From positions 744,001-808,000 of the forward strand of contig NZ_CP140255.1 of the NCBI RefSeq assembly GCF_034479615.1: 64,000 nt of DNA. Reading direction: 5' to 3'. Origin of the DNA: Vreelandella neptunia. GTDB taxonomy: Bacteria > Pseudomonadota > Gammaproteobacteria > Pseudomonadales > Halomonadaceae. Of the stretch, positions 17,853 through 26,338 are shown one piece after another; positions within the stretch are counted from its first letter, which is position 1; every line of letters starts with the position of its first letter. Position numbers and translations under genes: made by a program. A model generated the notes under the pieces. That model made no database searches. It saw only the letters and a list, made by a program, of their open reading frames with translations, and had not been told where the DNA came from.

Positions 17853-18779
17853 CTACGCTGGACGTTGCCAGAGACCGCTAGGCCTTGGCGCTGGCTTTTG
17901 CCAGCGGGATGCCACCGCGTGAGCGAGTCCCAGACCCAGCAGGCGCGCCTTGTCCACCTTGCCAGTCGAGATGCGCGTGTCCCAGGCCCGAGCACCGTGC
18001 GCTTTCACCTTGATCCCGATTTCCCGATAGACGCCGTGGGCGGTGCCGATGGCCCAGGCGCAGCGAGGCGGCAAGGCCGTCAATCCACCGCGGGCGGAGT
18101 CATAGTAGGGTTCCGCCCGCTCGATCAGTTGTCGGGCCAGGCCTGCCAGGGCCTCACGATGCCTTGGCGCGGTCATCTCCTGGCGTGGAATGCCGGCTTC
18201 CTCCAGCCACTGTGCCGGCAGATAGCAGCGACCGATGTGTGCATCCTCGATAATGTCCCGGGCGATATTGGTTAGTTGAAAGGCCAGCCCCAGGTCGCAG
18301 GCGCGATCCAGGGTCGCCTCATCCCTCGCGCCCATGATCCAGGCCATCATGATGCCCACCACGCCGGCCACGTGATAGCAGTAGTCCAGGGTGTCGTCGA
18401 GGGTGACATAGCGCCGCTGTGCCACGTCCATGGCGAAGCCGTTCAGGTGAGCCTGGGGATAGCGCTCGGGAATCCCGTGGCCGAGCGCCACCTCCTGAAA
18501 TGCGGCGAAGGCCGGGCTTTGCATGGGCTCCCCGGCATAGGCGCGACGCGTCAGGTGTCGAAGCTCGTTCAGGCGTGTCTCGCTGCTTTCGCCCGTGGTT
18601 TCCTGTGCACGAAAGCCCAGCTGCTGGTCGTCGATCACATCGTCGCAGTGGCGGCACCAGGCATAAAGCATCAGGGCGCTGCGACGAGTGGCCGGATCGA
18701 ACAGCTTGGCGGCGGTGGCAAAACTCTTGGAGCCCACGGCGATCGTCTGCGCGGCATGCTGTCCTAGCTTATCGGTCAT
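17853..18779 (-). CDS. crtB: Phytoene synthase CrtB
   Basis: Condenses two geranylgeranyl diphosphates to 15-cis-phytoene, the committed carotenoid step. 308 residues, usual for bacterial CrtB. It shows the two aspartate-rich motifs: DDVIDD near residue 45 and NIARDIIEDA near 168, the latter followed by GRCYLPAQWL. Last gene of the crt operon; its ATG overlaps the crtI end by 11 bp, implying translational coupling. The final dozen residues are Pro/Arg-rich and look unconserved. It converges on the amidohydrolase gene with 124 bp between and no obvious terminator. Confidence 0.97.
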   Translation of the reverse strand: MTDKLGQHAAQTIAVGSKSFATAAKLFDPATRRSALMLYAWCRHCDDVIDDQQLGFRAQETTGESSETRLNELRHLTRRAYAGEPMQSPAFAAFQEVALGHGIPERYPQAHLNGFAMDVAQRRYVTLDDTLDYCYHVAGVVGIMMAWIMGARDEATLDRACDLGLAFQLTNIARDIIEDAHIGRCYLPAQWLEEAGIPRQEMTAPRHREALAGLARQLIERAEPYYDSARGGLTALPPRCAWAIGTAHGVYREIGIKVKAHGARAWDTRISTGKVDKARLLGLGLAHAVASRWQKPAPRPSGLWQRPA

Positions 18780-20262
18780 CGAGTCGCTCCAGCATCAGGC
18801 CCGCAGTGGCCTTGGCGGAACCGATCACTCCGGGCACCCCGGCGCCGGGATGGGTGCCGGCCCCCACGAGATAGAGGTTGTCGATCTTGGCATCCCGGTT
18901 GTGAGGCCGGAACCAGGCACTCTGGGTGAGAATCGGCTCCAGGGAGAAGGCGGAACCCAGGTGGGCGTTGAGCTCCTCGCGAAAATCCAGGGGAGTGAAG
19001 TGCCGACAGGTCACCAGGTGCTCCCGAAGCCCGGGAATATAGTGGCGCTCCAGATAGTCGAGAATGCGGTCGCGGTATATCGGACCCTGGGTTTCCCAGT
19101 CGATGTTAGCCTTGCCCAGGTGCGGCACCGGTGCCAGGACATAGTGAGCGCTACAGCCTTCCGGTGCCATGCTCGGGTCGGTGACGCAGGGGGAGTGCAG
19201 ATAGAGGGAAAAATCCTCCGCCAGGGTGTCCGCGTTGAAGATCTCGTCGATCAATTCCTTGTAGCGGGGGCCGAAGCACACCGTATGGTGCTCCAGGCCT
19301 TGCGGTGGCCTGTCCAGGCCGAAATAGATCACGAACAGTGACATGCTGAAGCGCTTGCGACCCAGGGCTCTGGCTTGGCGGGTGCCGCGAGAATGCCCGC
19401 TCAACAGCCTGCTGTAGGTATGCATCACGTCCGCGTTGGAGGCCAGTGCATCCGTCGGGAAATGCCGGCCATCCGTCAGGGTGACGCCCTTCACCCGATT
19501 CCCTGCGGTTTCGATGCGTGCCACTTCCGCGTTCAGTTCGAGGGTTCCACCGAGATCCTCGAACAGTTGGATCAGGCCCTGCACCAGGGCGCCGGTGCCG
19601 CCCCGGGGAAACCATACGCCCCACTCCCGCTCGAGGGCATGGATCAGGGTGTAAATGGAGGAAGTGGCGAAAGGGTTGCCCCCCACCAGCAGGGAATGAA
19701 AGGAGAAGACCTGGCGCAGGTGAGGATCCTCGATGAATTTCGAGACCATGGAGTAGACGCTGCGCCAAGCCTGAAGCTTCGCCAGCTGCGGCCCGGCGGC
19801 GAGCATGTCGCGAAAGGCCAGAAAGGGCACGGCGCCGAGCTTGCGATAGCCCTCTTCGAACACCGCCTGCGAATAGCTCAGGAAGTGCCGATAGCCCTCC
19901 ACGTCCCGGGGATTGCGCTCGGCGATCTGTCGCTCCAGGGCGGCCTGATCGTTGACATAATCGAAGGCAGGAGCATCTTCCCAGCATAGCCGGTAGAAGG
20001 GCGTGACCGGCAGCAGTTCGACATAATCTGCCATGTGTTTGTCTGCCAGACGAAAGAGCTCTTCCAGGGCGGAAGGGTCGGTAATCACCGTCGGACCGGC
20101 ATCGAAGGTGAACCCCTGGTCTTCATAGACATAGGCACGGCCACCGGGCTTGTCGCGCTTTTCCAGCAGGGTGGTCTGGTAGCCGCCGGACTGCAGGCGA
20201 ATCGCCAGGGCCAGGCCGCCGAAGCCAGCGCCGATCACCAGGGCACGTTGAGGCTGGGTCAT
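18769..20262 (-). CDS. crtI: Phytoene desaturase CrtI
   Basis: Four-step desaturase converting phytoene to lycopene. 497 residues from the ATG at 20262, which forms an ATGA overlap with crtY; the longer upstream reading is a run-through and is rejected. FAD-binding start ALVIGAGFGGLALAIRLQ, then EKRDKPGGRAYVYEDQGFTFDAGPTVI. The C-terminal family signature is LYLVGAGTHPGAGVPGVIGSAK. Visibly very GC-rich compared with crtZ and crtE in the same operon. Confidence 0.97.
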   Translation of the reverse strand: MTQPQRALVIGAGFGGLALAIRLQSGGYQTTLLEKRDKPGGRAYVYEDQGFTFDAGPTVITDPSALEELFRLADKHMADYVELLPVTPFYRLCWEDAPAFDYVNDQAALERQIAERNPRDVEGYRHFLSYSQAVFEEGYRKLGAVPFLAFRDMLAAGPQLAKLQAWRSVYSMVSKFIEDPHLRQVFSFHSLLVGGNPFATSSIYTLIHALEREWGVWFPRGGTGALVQGLIQLFEDLGGTLELNAEVARIETAGNRVKGVTLTDGRHFPTDALASNADVMHTYSRLLSGHSRGTRQARALGRKRFSMSLFVIYFGLDRPPQGLEHHTVCFGPRYKELIDEIFNADTLAEDFSLYLHSPCVTDPSMAPEGCSAHYVLAPVPHLGKANIDWETQGPIYRDRILDYLERHYIPGLREHLVTCRHFTPLDFREELNAHLGSAFSLEPILTQSAWFRPHNRDAKIDNLYLVGAGTHPGAGVPGVIGSAKATAGLMLERLDDR

Positions 20263-21449
20263 GAGCGTATTCCGAAGAAGGTGGATGAAATCTTTTGAGG
20301 GGAATTCGCCCGCACTGCCTTGAGCGCTTCGCCAAGCGGCACCGGCGGCTTGCCCATCAGGATGCGCACCTTGTCGGCACGGTTCAGGCGTCCGGCGTAG
20401 AAGCGTTCGATCAGCGGTTCCGATAGACCGTAGAAGCGTTGCATGACCTGCCAGCGCTGCTCCGGGCGGCCCGCCAGGAACAGCATGCGATTGAGCAGGC
20501 GAAAGTAGCCCTGATGTCGCCATTCCCGGGCGGCGAAGGCATGGATGGCCTGGAACAGCGACGCCCCATCGAGCTTGCCAAGCTCGGCGATGCGCTCCGC
20601 CAGACCCATGGCCTGGGGGAGGGAGTACCCAGTGGTGGGATGGAACAGACCGGCGCGCAGGCCGCTTCGCGGCTGGCCTTGGGCGTTCTGCCAGAAGGCA
20701 TCGAACTCACCCGCCAGGATGATCGGCAGCACGCCGCTCTCCTCCCGCAGGGTTTCGACGACCCGCCAGTCGCGATCCCGCGCGTAGGCGTCGATATGCT
20801 CTCGCAGTCGGGCCGCGTCTGCCTCCGGGTGGTCCACGTAGTGGGTATCCTCGATCAGCAGGGTATCGTGGCTGAAGGGCAGCAGGTAGACGAAGCGGTA
20901 GCCGTCCTGCTGGGGCACGCTGGCGTCCATGAGGATCGGTTCTTCCAGGCCGTGGGGCTTGTCCAGGCGGACTTCCCGGCCGAGAAATGCCTGATAGCCC
21001 AGGGTCAGGTGAGCACTGTCGGTGGGGCCCCGACCGTCGATTACTGCGTTCGCGTGCAGCACCCGGCCATCCTCGAGCTCCACGCTATCCGTGGAAAGGC
21101 GGGCCACGCGCGTGTCGACCCACAGGCTGTCGCCCAGGGCCTCTTCCAGAACGCGGGCGAAATCCCGGGAGAAAATGCTGGCATAGCCTCCGTTCAACAG
21201 GCGCTCGCGGTGCGGGAAAATCACCCGGTGCCGCGGCCAGCGGCAGCCCACCATGGGCGCCAGCCAGGCATGCTGGGCTTCGGAAAGATCGCCATCGTGA
21301 AACGACCAGGTGTGATGACCTCCGGGGCGACTTTCGCTTTCCAACATCAGCAGGCGCAACCCTGGCTGCGCCTGTATCAAACGCAGGGCGATCAGGCCGT
21401 TGGCCAGACCGCCCCCCACCAGTACCAGGTCATATCTTGGCGCGTTCAT
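20259..21449 (-). CDS. crtY: Lycopene beta-cyclase CrtY
   Basis: Cyclises both ends of lycopene to beta-carotene. 396 residues of the bacterial CrtY type: dinucleotide-binding start YDLVLVGGGLANGLIALRL, then GGHHTWSFHDGDL and a central LLPFSHDTLLIEDTHY, with GYSLPQAM later. Start ATG follows GAGG. It lies 60 bp after fni and overlaps crtI by four bases. The product feeds CrtZ. Confidence 0.96.
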   Translation of the reverse strand: MNAPRYDLVLVGGGLANGLIALRLIQAQPGLRLLMLESESRPGGHHTWSFHDGDLSEAQHAWLAPMVGCRWPRHRVIFPHRERLLNGGYASIFSRDFARVLEEALGDSLWVDTRVARLSTDSVELEDGRVLHANAVIDGRGPTDSAHLTLGYQAFLGREVRLDKPHGLEEPILMDASVPQQDGYRFVYLLPFSHDTLLIEDTHYVDHPEADAARLREHIDAYARDRDWRVVETLREESGVLPIILAGEFDAFWQNAQGQPRSGLRAGLFHPTTGYSLPQAMGLAERIAELGKLDGASLFQAIHAFAAREWRHQGYFRLLNRMLFLAGRPEQRWQVMQRFYGLSEPLIERFYAGRLNRADKVRILMGKPPVPLGEALKAVRANSPQKISSTFFGIRS

Positions 21450-21509
21450 GAGTCAGACCTCGTCGCCAGTGACCGGCGCGGCAGGGCAGGAGCGATGACG
21501 GCGATATAC

Positions 21510-22571
21510 CTAGCCATGGGGCGCTTCCAGAGGGACGCCGCGATCATCAAGCAGAACCGCCGCACGTAGGGCATGCAGATCGGCGCTGCCGGTACAGAAA
21601 CAGGCGATACGCAGCTGCTGGATGACCACCTCGAAATGCTCGATCACCGCCTGACTAGATTCGGTGGCACTCTCGAGCACAGCCGCGGCCTGGCCCACCA
21701 GATCCGCGCCCAAGCGTATGGCCTTAGCGGCGTCCACCCCATCGCGAATGCCGCCGGAAGCAATCAGCGGCGTCTCCGGCAGGGTTTGGCGCACCGCTCG
21801 AATGGCCTGGGCGGTGGGGGTGCCCCAGCCGGCGAAGGCCATGGCGACCCGGCGCTGGGTCTCATTTATCGCGCGTTCCGCCTCCACCGCCGCCCAACTG
21901 GTGCCGCCCGCGCCGGCCACGTCGATCATCGCCACGCCTTCTTCCACCAGCGCCCGGGCCACCTCGGGGGAGATACCCGCGCCGACTTCCTTGACCACCA
22001 CCGGCACCTCGAGCGACGTGACCAGCGTGCCGATGGCCTGAAGCACGCCACGCCAGTCACGGTCGCCGCCCTGTTGCACCGCCTCCTGGAGGGGGTTGAG
22101 ATGGACGATCAATGCATCCGCCTCGATCATCTCCACCGCCCGGCGCGCCCAGTCGATTCCCTGGGGCTCCCGTAGCTGACCTGCGCCGATATTGCCAAGC
22201 AGGGGAATATCCGGGGCGATGCGTCGTAACTGCTTAGTCAGGCCATGATCGCTGCCAGACTGCAGGGCGACTCGCTGGGAGCCGATGGCCAGGGCGATAC
22301 CCAGGTGTTGGGCGGCTTCTGCCAGGTGATGATTGATCGTTTTGGCCCGCTCGGCACCGCCGGTCATGGAGCTGATCAACATCGGTGCGTTCACTGTTTT
22401 ATGGAAAAATCGTGTGCTTAGATCGATATCGTCCAAGTGCAACTGTGGCAAGGCGCAATGGACGAAGCGATAGTCGGCGAATCCCGTAAGGGTCGACGTG
22501 TTAGCCCGACGAGCGTCCAGCACGATGTCGAGATGATCATTCTTGCGTTTCACCATACTGTCATCGGTCAT
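21510..22571 (-). CDS. fni: Type 2 isopentenyl-diphosphate delta-isomerase
   Basis: FMN-dependent interconversion of IPP and DMAPP, supplying the starter for CrtE. The ATG at 22571 ([18 protein letters not shown]) gives 353 residues, the usual family size, and overlaps the crtZ end by 11 bp; the longer reading into crtZ is rejected. Signatures: [45 protein letters not shown], and the flavin-phosphate region [26 protein letters not shown]. As in Pantoea, an isomerase is built into the crt cluster. Confidence 0.96.
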   Translation of the reverse strand: MTDDSMVKRKNDHLDIVLDARRANTSTLTGFADYRFVHCALPQLHLDDIDLSTRFFHKTVNAPMLISSMTGGAERAKTINHHLAEAAQHLGIALAIGSQRVALQSGSDHGLTKQLRRIAPDIPLLGNIGAGQLREPQGIDWARRAVEMIEADALIVHLNPLQEAVQQGGDRDWRGVLQAIGTLVTSLEVPVVVKEVGAGISPEVARALVEEGVAMIDVAGAGGTSWAAVEAERAINETQRRVAMAFAGWGTPTAQAIRAVRQTLPETPLIASGGIRDGVDAAKAIRLGADLVGQAAAVLESATESSQAVIEHFEVVIQQLRIACFCTGSADLHALRAAVLLDDRGVPLEAPHG

Positions 22572-23061
22572 GTCGCGCTCCCGCTGGCGGTGCAGCCCGT
22601 TGCTGCTGTAGGCGTTTTTTGAGTTTTCTGACATCTGGCGCGTAAAGGAAGCCGAAGGACACAGCACCCTCTCGAGTACGTACGGCATGATGTATGCGGT
22701 GAGCTTGAACCAGACGCTTCAAGTAGCCGCTCTTCGGCTGCCAGCGAATCGGCCAGCGTTGGTGAACCATACCGTCGTGAAACAGAGAGTAAGCGACGCC
22801 GTACAGCGTAATGCCTGATGCGATGGCCATGAGAGGCTTCCAGTAAAGATCCCCCACAGCAAACATGCCGACCACCACCAGCGAAAACACAACAACATAC
22901 AGGTCGTTTTTCTCGAACACGCCCTCAGTGGGTTCGTGATGGGATTTGTGCCAGCGCCAGCCCAAGCCGTGCATAATGTACTTATGGGCGTACCAGGCGA
23001 ACACTTCCATGCCCAGGAAAGCCGCTATCACCAGCATGAACGTCCAGAACCAGTCCATCAT
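22561..23061 (-). CDS. crtZ: Beta-carotene 3-hydroxylase CrtZ
   Basis: Di-iron membrane hydroxylase adding 3-OH to both beta rings to give zeaxanthin. 166 residues, normal for the family. All four His clusters are present: HKYIMHG near 27, HKSHHEP near 39, [10 protein letters not shown] near 95 and HRIHHAVR near 118, with membrane helices between. Two adjacent ATGs (23061, 23058) follow GAGAGG. It sits 15 bp after the ABC permease. Base composition is lower in G+C than crtY/crtI/crtB. Confidence 0.96.
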   Translation of the reverse strand: MMDWFWTFMLVIAAFLGMEVFAWYAHKYIMHGLGWRWHKSHHEPTEGVFEKNDLYVVVFSLVVVGMFAVGDLYWKPLMAIASGITLYGVAYSLFHDGMVHQRWPIRWQPKSGYLKRLVQAHRIHHAVRTREGAVSFGFLYAPDVRKLKKRLQQQRAAPPAGARHDR

Positions 23062-23076
23062 GTTTTACAACCTCTC

Positions 23077-24285
23077 TTAGGCCGGCGTCTTGAATAAGGG
23101 GAGGGCAGCTAAAAGCAGGCACACCAGTGCCACGGCGGTCAAAATGCCGCCGGGCTGGGCTAGCTGAGACCAGCTATCGCCGCGAATCAACGCCCCATAA
23201 AAACCTTCAATAGCCCAGGCATTCGGCGTGAACAGGCTCACCGTCTGCAACCAGTCAGGCATCATAAAACGTGGCACCATTGAGCCGCCGACGCTGGAAA
23301 TAATGAGCACAAAAAACGAAGAAAAGGTGGTCGCCTGTTGCGTTGTTCGACACAGCGACAGGAGTAAAAGTGCCAGCCCGGCACTAGCGGCGGCGCAGGC
23401 AAGTGCCATGACAATGACTTTCGCCAAAGCGCTCTCTATCTGTAGTCCAAAACCGAACCTGGCAACCAGGAATATAGCGCTAGCCTGCAAAAATCCCAGA
23501 CTTAACAAAAATAGAAACCGTCCCAGCAGTAACCGTGAATGCGCCGCTTTGCTCAGTAGAAGGCGTTCGGAGATACCGTTTTGGCGCTCTTCCAAACTGA
23601 CCATGCCCGCGTTCACGGCGGACAATAACAAGAACAAAATAGTGGTGGCACCCGCATAGTAAGCAATACCGCTAAGCCCAGATATAGACGCTGGCGCCTG
23701 ACCATAAACGGGTTGAAACTCTATAAGCGTGTCTTCGGCGGCTGCGCTGTCCGATTCTCGGGCCATTGCTTCTAAAGCGGCGTCCAAGCGCGCCTGTTGC
23801 TCGGGCGAGAAGCCATCAACCAAAGCTTCTGTGCTTTGCGCAAGACGTTGGGTCAGAACCTGTGGTTGTTGGGAGGCCAGGCTTTGTCGCAGCCAGCCTT
23901 GTAAAGAGAGGGCGGCAATTTCACGGGTGGGCTCGCTGACGATGGTAAACAGCGGACGGTTGTTATCGTTTGGTTGCCCGTGGATGATCACCGCTGTGTC
24001 GAAATTGCCTTGTCGCACCTCTTCCAGTAGCTGAGCACGGCTCGAATTGGGCAGAGCCGTTATCTCCACGTCTTGGGATTGTGTTAGGTGCTGCGCGAAG
24101 TTTTGCAACACCGGATCTTCTGTTTCCACCACGAGCCCTACCCGCAAATGCAGGTCGCCTTCCGTGGCGCCGGAGAAGATGCTGGCGAAGATGGCGAATA
24201 CCAAACTGGGCAAAGCGAAGGCCAAAAGTAACGCTCCGCGGTCACGCCACAAGCCCAGGGCCATCACTCGGAAAATTGCCCTCAT
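23077..24285 (-). CDS. ABC-2 type exporter permease in the crt operon
   Basis: 402 residues: one N-terminal helix (near 15-38), an extracytoplasmic domain of about 170 residues, then five or six C-terminal helices. This is the layout of ABC-2 (YhgE/NatB/DrrB-like) exporters. It overlaps the ATPase gene by four bases (ATGA) and is followed 15 bp later by crtZ. Being translationally locked inside a carotenoid operon argues that its substrate is the pigment, a precursor or a lipid that accompanies it (inference). An alternative is general envelope detoxification acquired by chance. Confidence 0.9.
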   Translation of the reverse strand: MRAIFRVMALGLWRDRGALLLAFALPSLVFAIFASIFSGATEGDLHLRVGLVVETEDPVLQNFAQHLTQSQDVEITALPNSSRAQLLEEVRQGNFDTAVIIHGQPNDNNRPLFTIVSEPTREIAALSLQGWLRQSLASQQPQVLTQRLAQSTEALVDGFSPEQQARLDAALEAMARESDSAAAEDTLIEFQPVYGQAPASISGLSGIAYYAGATTILFLLLSAVNAGMVSLEERQNGISERLLLSKAAHSRLLLGRFLFLLSLGFLQASAIFLVARFGFGLQIESALAKVIVMALACAAASAGLALLLLSLCRTTQQATTFSSFFVLIISSVGGSMVPRFMMPDWLQTVSLFTPNAWAIEGFYGALIRGDSWSQLAQPGGILTAVALVCLLLAALPLFKTPA

Positions 24286-25259
24286 AACACCGGCTCCGCC
24301 GCAGAATCAGTTCGGGCACCGGTAAAGTGCTGCATCACGTTTTTTAATCCGGGCCGGCGCACCGAGACCTCGGCAATGGCATCACGTGCTTCGCCCAGGT
24401 CGCGGTAAAGGTGATCGACCAACCTATCCAGCGGTAGGTCACTTTGTAGCCACCATTCAGTGCTCTCATCACTACTTTCATCACTGCGAGGGCGAAAACC
24501 AATCTCCTGCAGCCGCTCACAGAGTGCCGAGGAGAGCATGTGAATCGTACGCACAACGCATAGCTGACGGTTGCCGAAGGTTTCTTGTATTAACGTCTGG
24601 GGCTCGGCCAAGGCTTTCAGTTGGCCTTGATGAAGAAGGGCTACGCGGTGGGATAGCACTTCAGCTTCATCTAACTCATGAGTCACGACTACCACGGCCG
24701 CACCTTGCTCGGCGCGGCGGCGAATAAGGTCGTGGATTGACATGCGCACACTCAGATCGACCCCGGCCGTGGGTTCGTCCAGCACGAGTAGAGAAGGGTG
24801 CGAGACCAGGGTGGCTGCCAGGTGTAAGCGCCGTTGCATACCACCGGACAAGTGGTCGACCCGCACATGGGCTTTGTCTGTTAACTCGATTTCTTCCAGC
24901 GCTTGGCTGACCCGTGCGGGCACCTGGTGGCGGCTGACACCTGTGCAGCCTGCGAAAAACTCCAGGTTCTCCCGCCCCGTCAAGTGCCGGTATAAACCCA
25001 GGCACTGAGGGGTGAAACCGATGGAATGTTGATAGGCCTTACCCGGAGAAAGCGCTTTTCCTGCAATGAATATTTGCCCTGAGGTGGGGCGCAGCTTGCC
25101 GGTAATGGCGCGCAACAATGTCGATTTTCCGGCACCGTTAGGCCCGAGGATGCTGAGTATTTCGCCTGGACGTACCTGTAATGAAACGTCGTCTAAGGCG
25201 CTGTGGCTGCCGTAGACGACCCGTAGTTGATCAATGGTGAGTGCAGCAGTCGTCGTCAT
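24282..25259 (-). CDS. ABC exporter ATPase in the crt operon
   Basis: About 325 residues from the ATG at 25259 (a TTG two codons earlier also fits). Walker A GPNGAGKST near 40, Q loop TPQCLG near 85, signature LSGGM near 138, Walker B LLVLDEPTAGVD near 160 and H-switch VVTHELDEAE. A C-terminal extension of about 100 residues after the nucleotide domain resembles the regulatory tails of DrrA-type subunits. It begins about 10 bp after crtE ends and overlaps its permease. Partner of the permease at 23077. Confidence 0.93.
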   Translation of the reverse strand: MTTTAALTIDQLRVVYGSHSALDDVSLQVRPGEILSILGPNGAGKSTLLRAITGKLRPTSGQIFIAGKALSPGKAYQHSIGFTPQCLGLYRHLTGRENLEFFAGCTGVSRHQVPARVSQALEEIELTDKAHVRVDHLSGGMQRRLHLAATLVSHPSLLVLDEPTAGVDLSVRMSIHDLIRRRAEQGAAVVVVTHELDEAEVLSHRVALLHQGQLKALAEPQTLIQETFGNRQLCVVRTIHMLSSALCERLQEIGFRPRSDESSDESTEWWLQSDLPLDRLVDHLYRDLGEARDAIAEVSVRRPGLKNVMQHFTGARTDSAAEPVL

Positions 25260-25268
25260 TTGCAAGGT

Positions 25269-26240
25269 CTAAACCCCAAGCCTTTGCGCCGCACCGTTGA
25301 AGGTAACGAACTGTTGTTCCACGAGCGCTGCGAGTAAGGAGCCATCGTATCCTGCTCTAATCAATTGCTCTCTTGCCATGGCTTGTGCATTGCTCAAAGC
25401 GCCGCGAACTTCTTCCGGTGTGTAAAGAGAAAGCAAAGTGGTTTTCGCCGCATCTTGCTGCACGTCCTTACCGGTCTCCTGCACAAAGGTACTGTGATCC
25501 AACATATCATCGTAAAGCTGAAACAGCAGACCAAAGGCACGGGCAAAGCGCGTCAATGCGTCTATCACTTCTGCATCCAGCCCCCTAAGTCGTGCACCGG
25601 TGACGACAGCAAACTCAATCAGGCAACCTGTTTTCTGGTGGTAGAGTTGCTCAATGGCGCTCTTGGTGCCCACGGGGTGATTTTGTAAATCAGCGATCTG
25701 CCCGCCAACTAATCCCATAGAACCAATAACATGACTGAGATGGGCGCTCACGGCGACTTGGGTGGAAGCATCCACGTTGGGGCAATTGGCGATAACCCCG
25801 TAAGCGAGGTTGAGGAAGTTTGTTGAGGCAAGAATGGCGGTGCTTTCGGAAAAGCGTATGTGCGTGCAGGGGCGATCGCGGCGCATAGTCGCATCGTCCA
25901 TGCAGGGCAGGTCGTCGAGAATCAGCGAAGCGGTATGCACCAGTTCCGATACGCAGGCCATACGGAGGGTGCGGCTGTCAGTGGCCACGTTCGCAGCCAG
26001 AAGCGTAAGCAGCGGGCGTAATCGCTTGCCTGAACCCAACAAGGCGTAATGCATGGCTTGATGCAAATGCGTGGGCGATGTTTCCTGAGCTGGCATAAGC
26101 TCCAGCAAGGTTGCGTTTACCATGCTCTTTAGATGGACAACATCCATCGGTGGAGTCATTGGAGCCTGTCTCTTTCTACCTTGGGACGCGACAGACGCGG
26201 ACTCTGCGGCGGACGCTTGCGGCTTGCGTGTAAAGGTCAC
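25269..26240 (-). CDS. crtE: Geranylgeranyl diphosphate synthase CrtE
   Basis: Type II prenyl synthase condensing IPP with allylic diphosphates to GGPP. First Asp-rich motif DDLPCMDD with the bacterial two-residue insertion, second motif DDMLD, plus GSGKRLRPLL and GLVGGQIAD. The fifth residue before the first motif is Ala, small as expected for a C20 product. The longest frame uses a GTG at 26240 after GGGGGT; its first 27 residues are low-complexity, and the ATG at 26159 (296 residues) is an equally plausible start. First gene of the operon. Confidence 0.93.
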   Translation of the reverse strand: MTFTRKPQASAAESASVASQGRKRQAPMTPPMDVVHLKSMVNATLLELMPAQETSPTHLHQAMHYALLGSGKRLRPLLTLLAANVATDSRTLRMACVSELVHTASLILDDLPCMDDATMRRDRPCTHIRFSESTAILASTNFLNLAYGVIANCPNVDASTQVAVSAHLSHVIGSMGLVGGQIADLQNHPVGTKSAIEQLYHQKTGCLIEFAVVTGARLRGLDAEVIDALTRFARAFGLLFQLYDDMLDHSTFVQETGKDVQQDAAKTTLLSLYTPEEVRGALSNAQAMAREQLIRAGYDGSLLAALVEQQFVTFNGAAQRLGV

Positions 26241-26277
26241 CCTGTACCCCCGATTGCCTACCTATGCGGCCGTAATA

Positions 26278-26320
26278 AAGTCAGAGCTGACTTCATTGAA
26301 CCGCAATTTTAAGAATTGTA
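26278..26320 (-). promoter_or_regulatory. crt operon promoter region with 16-bp palindrome
   Basis: A TACAAT -10-like hexamer (minus strand, 26315-26320) lies just inside the gap between the sensor kinase stop (26339) and crtE; the -35 is poor. Downstream of its expected start point is AAGTCAGAGCTGACTT (26278-26293), 7-bp perfect arms around 2 bases, well placed for a repressor. Which protein binds is not shown. Confidence 0.4.
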
Positions 26321-26338
26321 TTGACCTGGCTTTTTGGA

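Noticed and set aside
20439-21569. 376-codon plus-strand frame over crtY
   Set aside because: Antisense to a clear CrtY with family motifs; an effect of high G+C content leaving antisense frames open.
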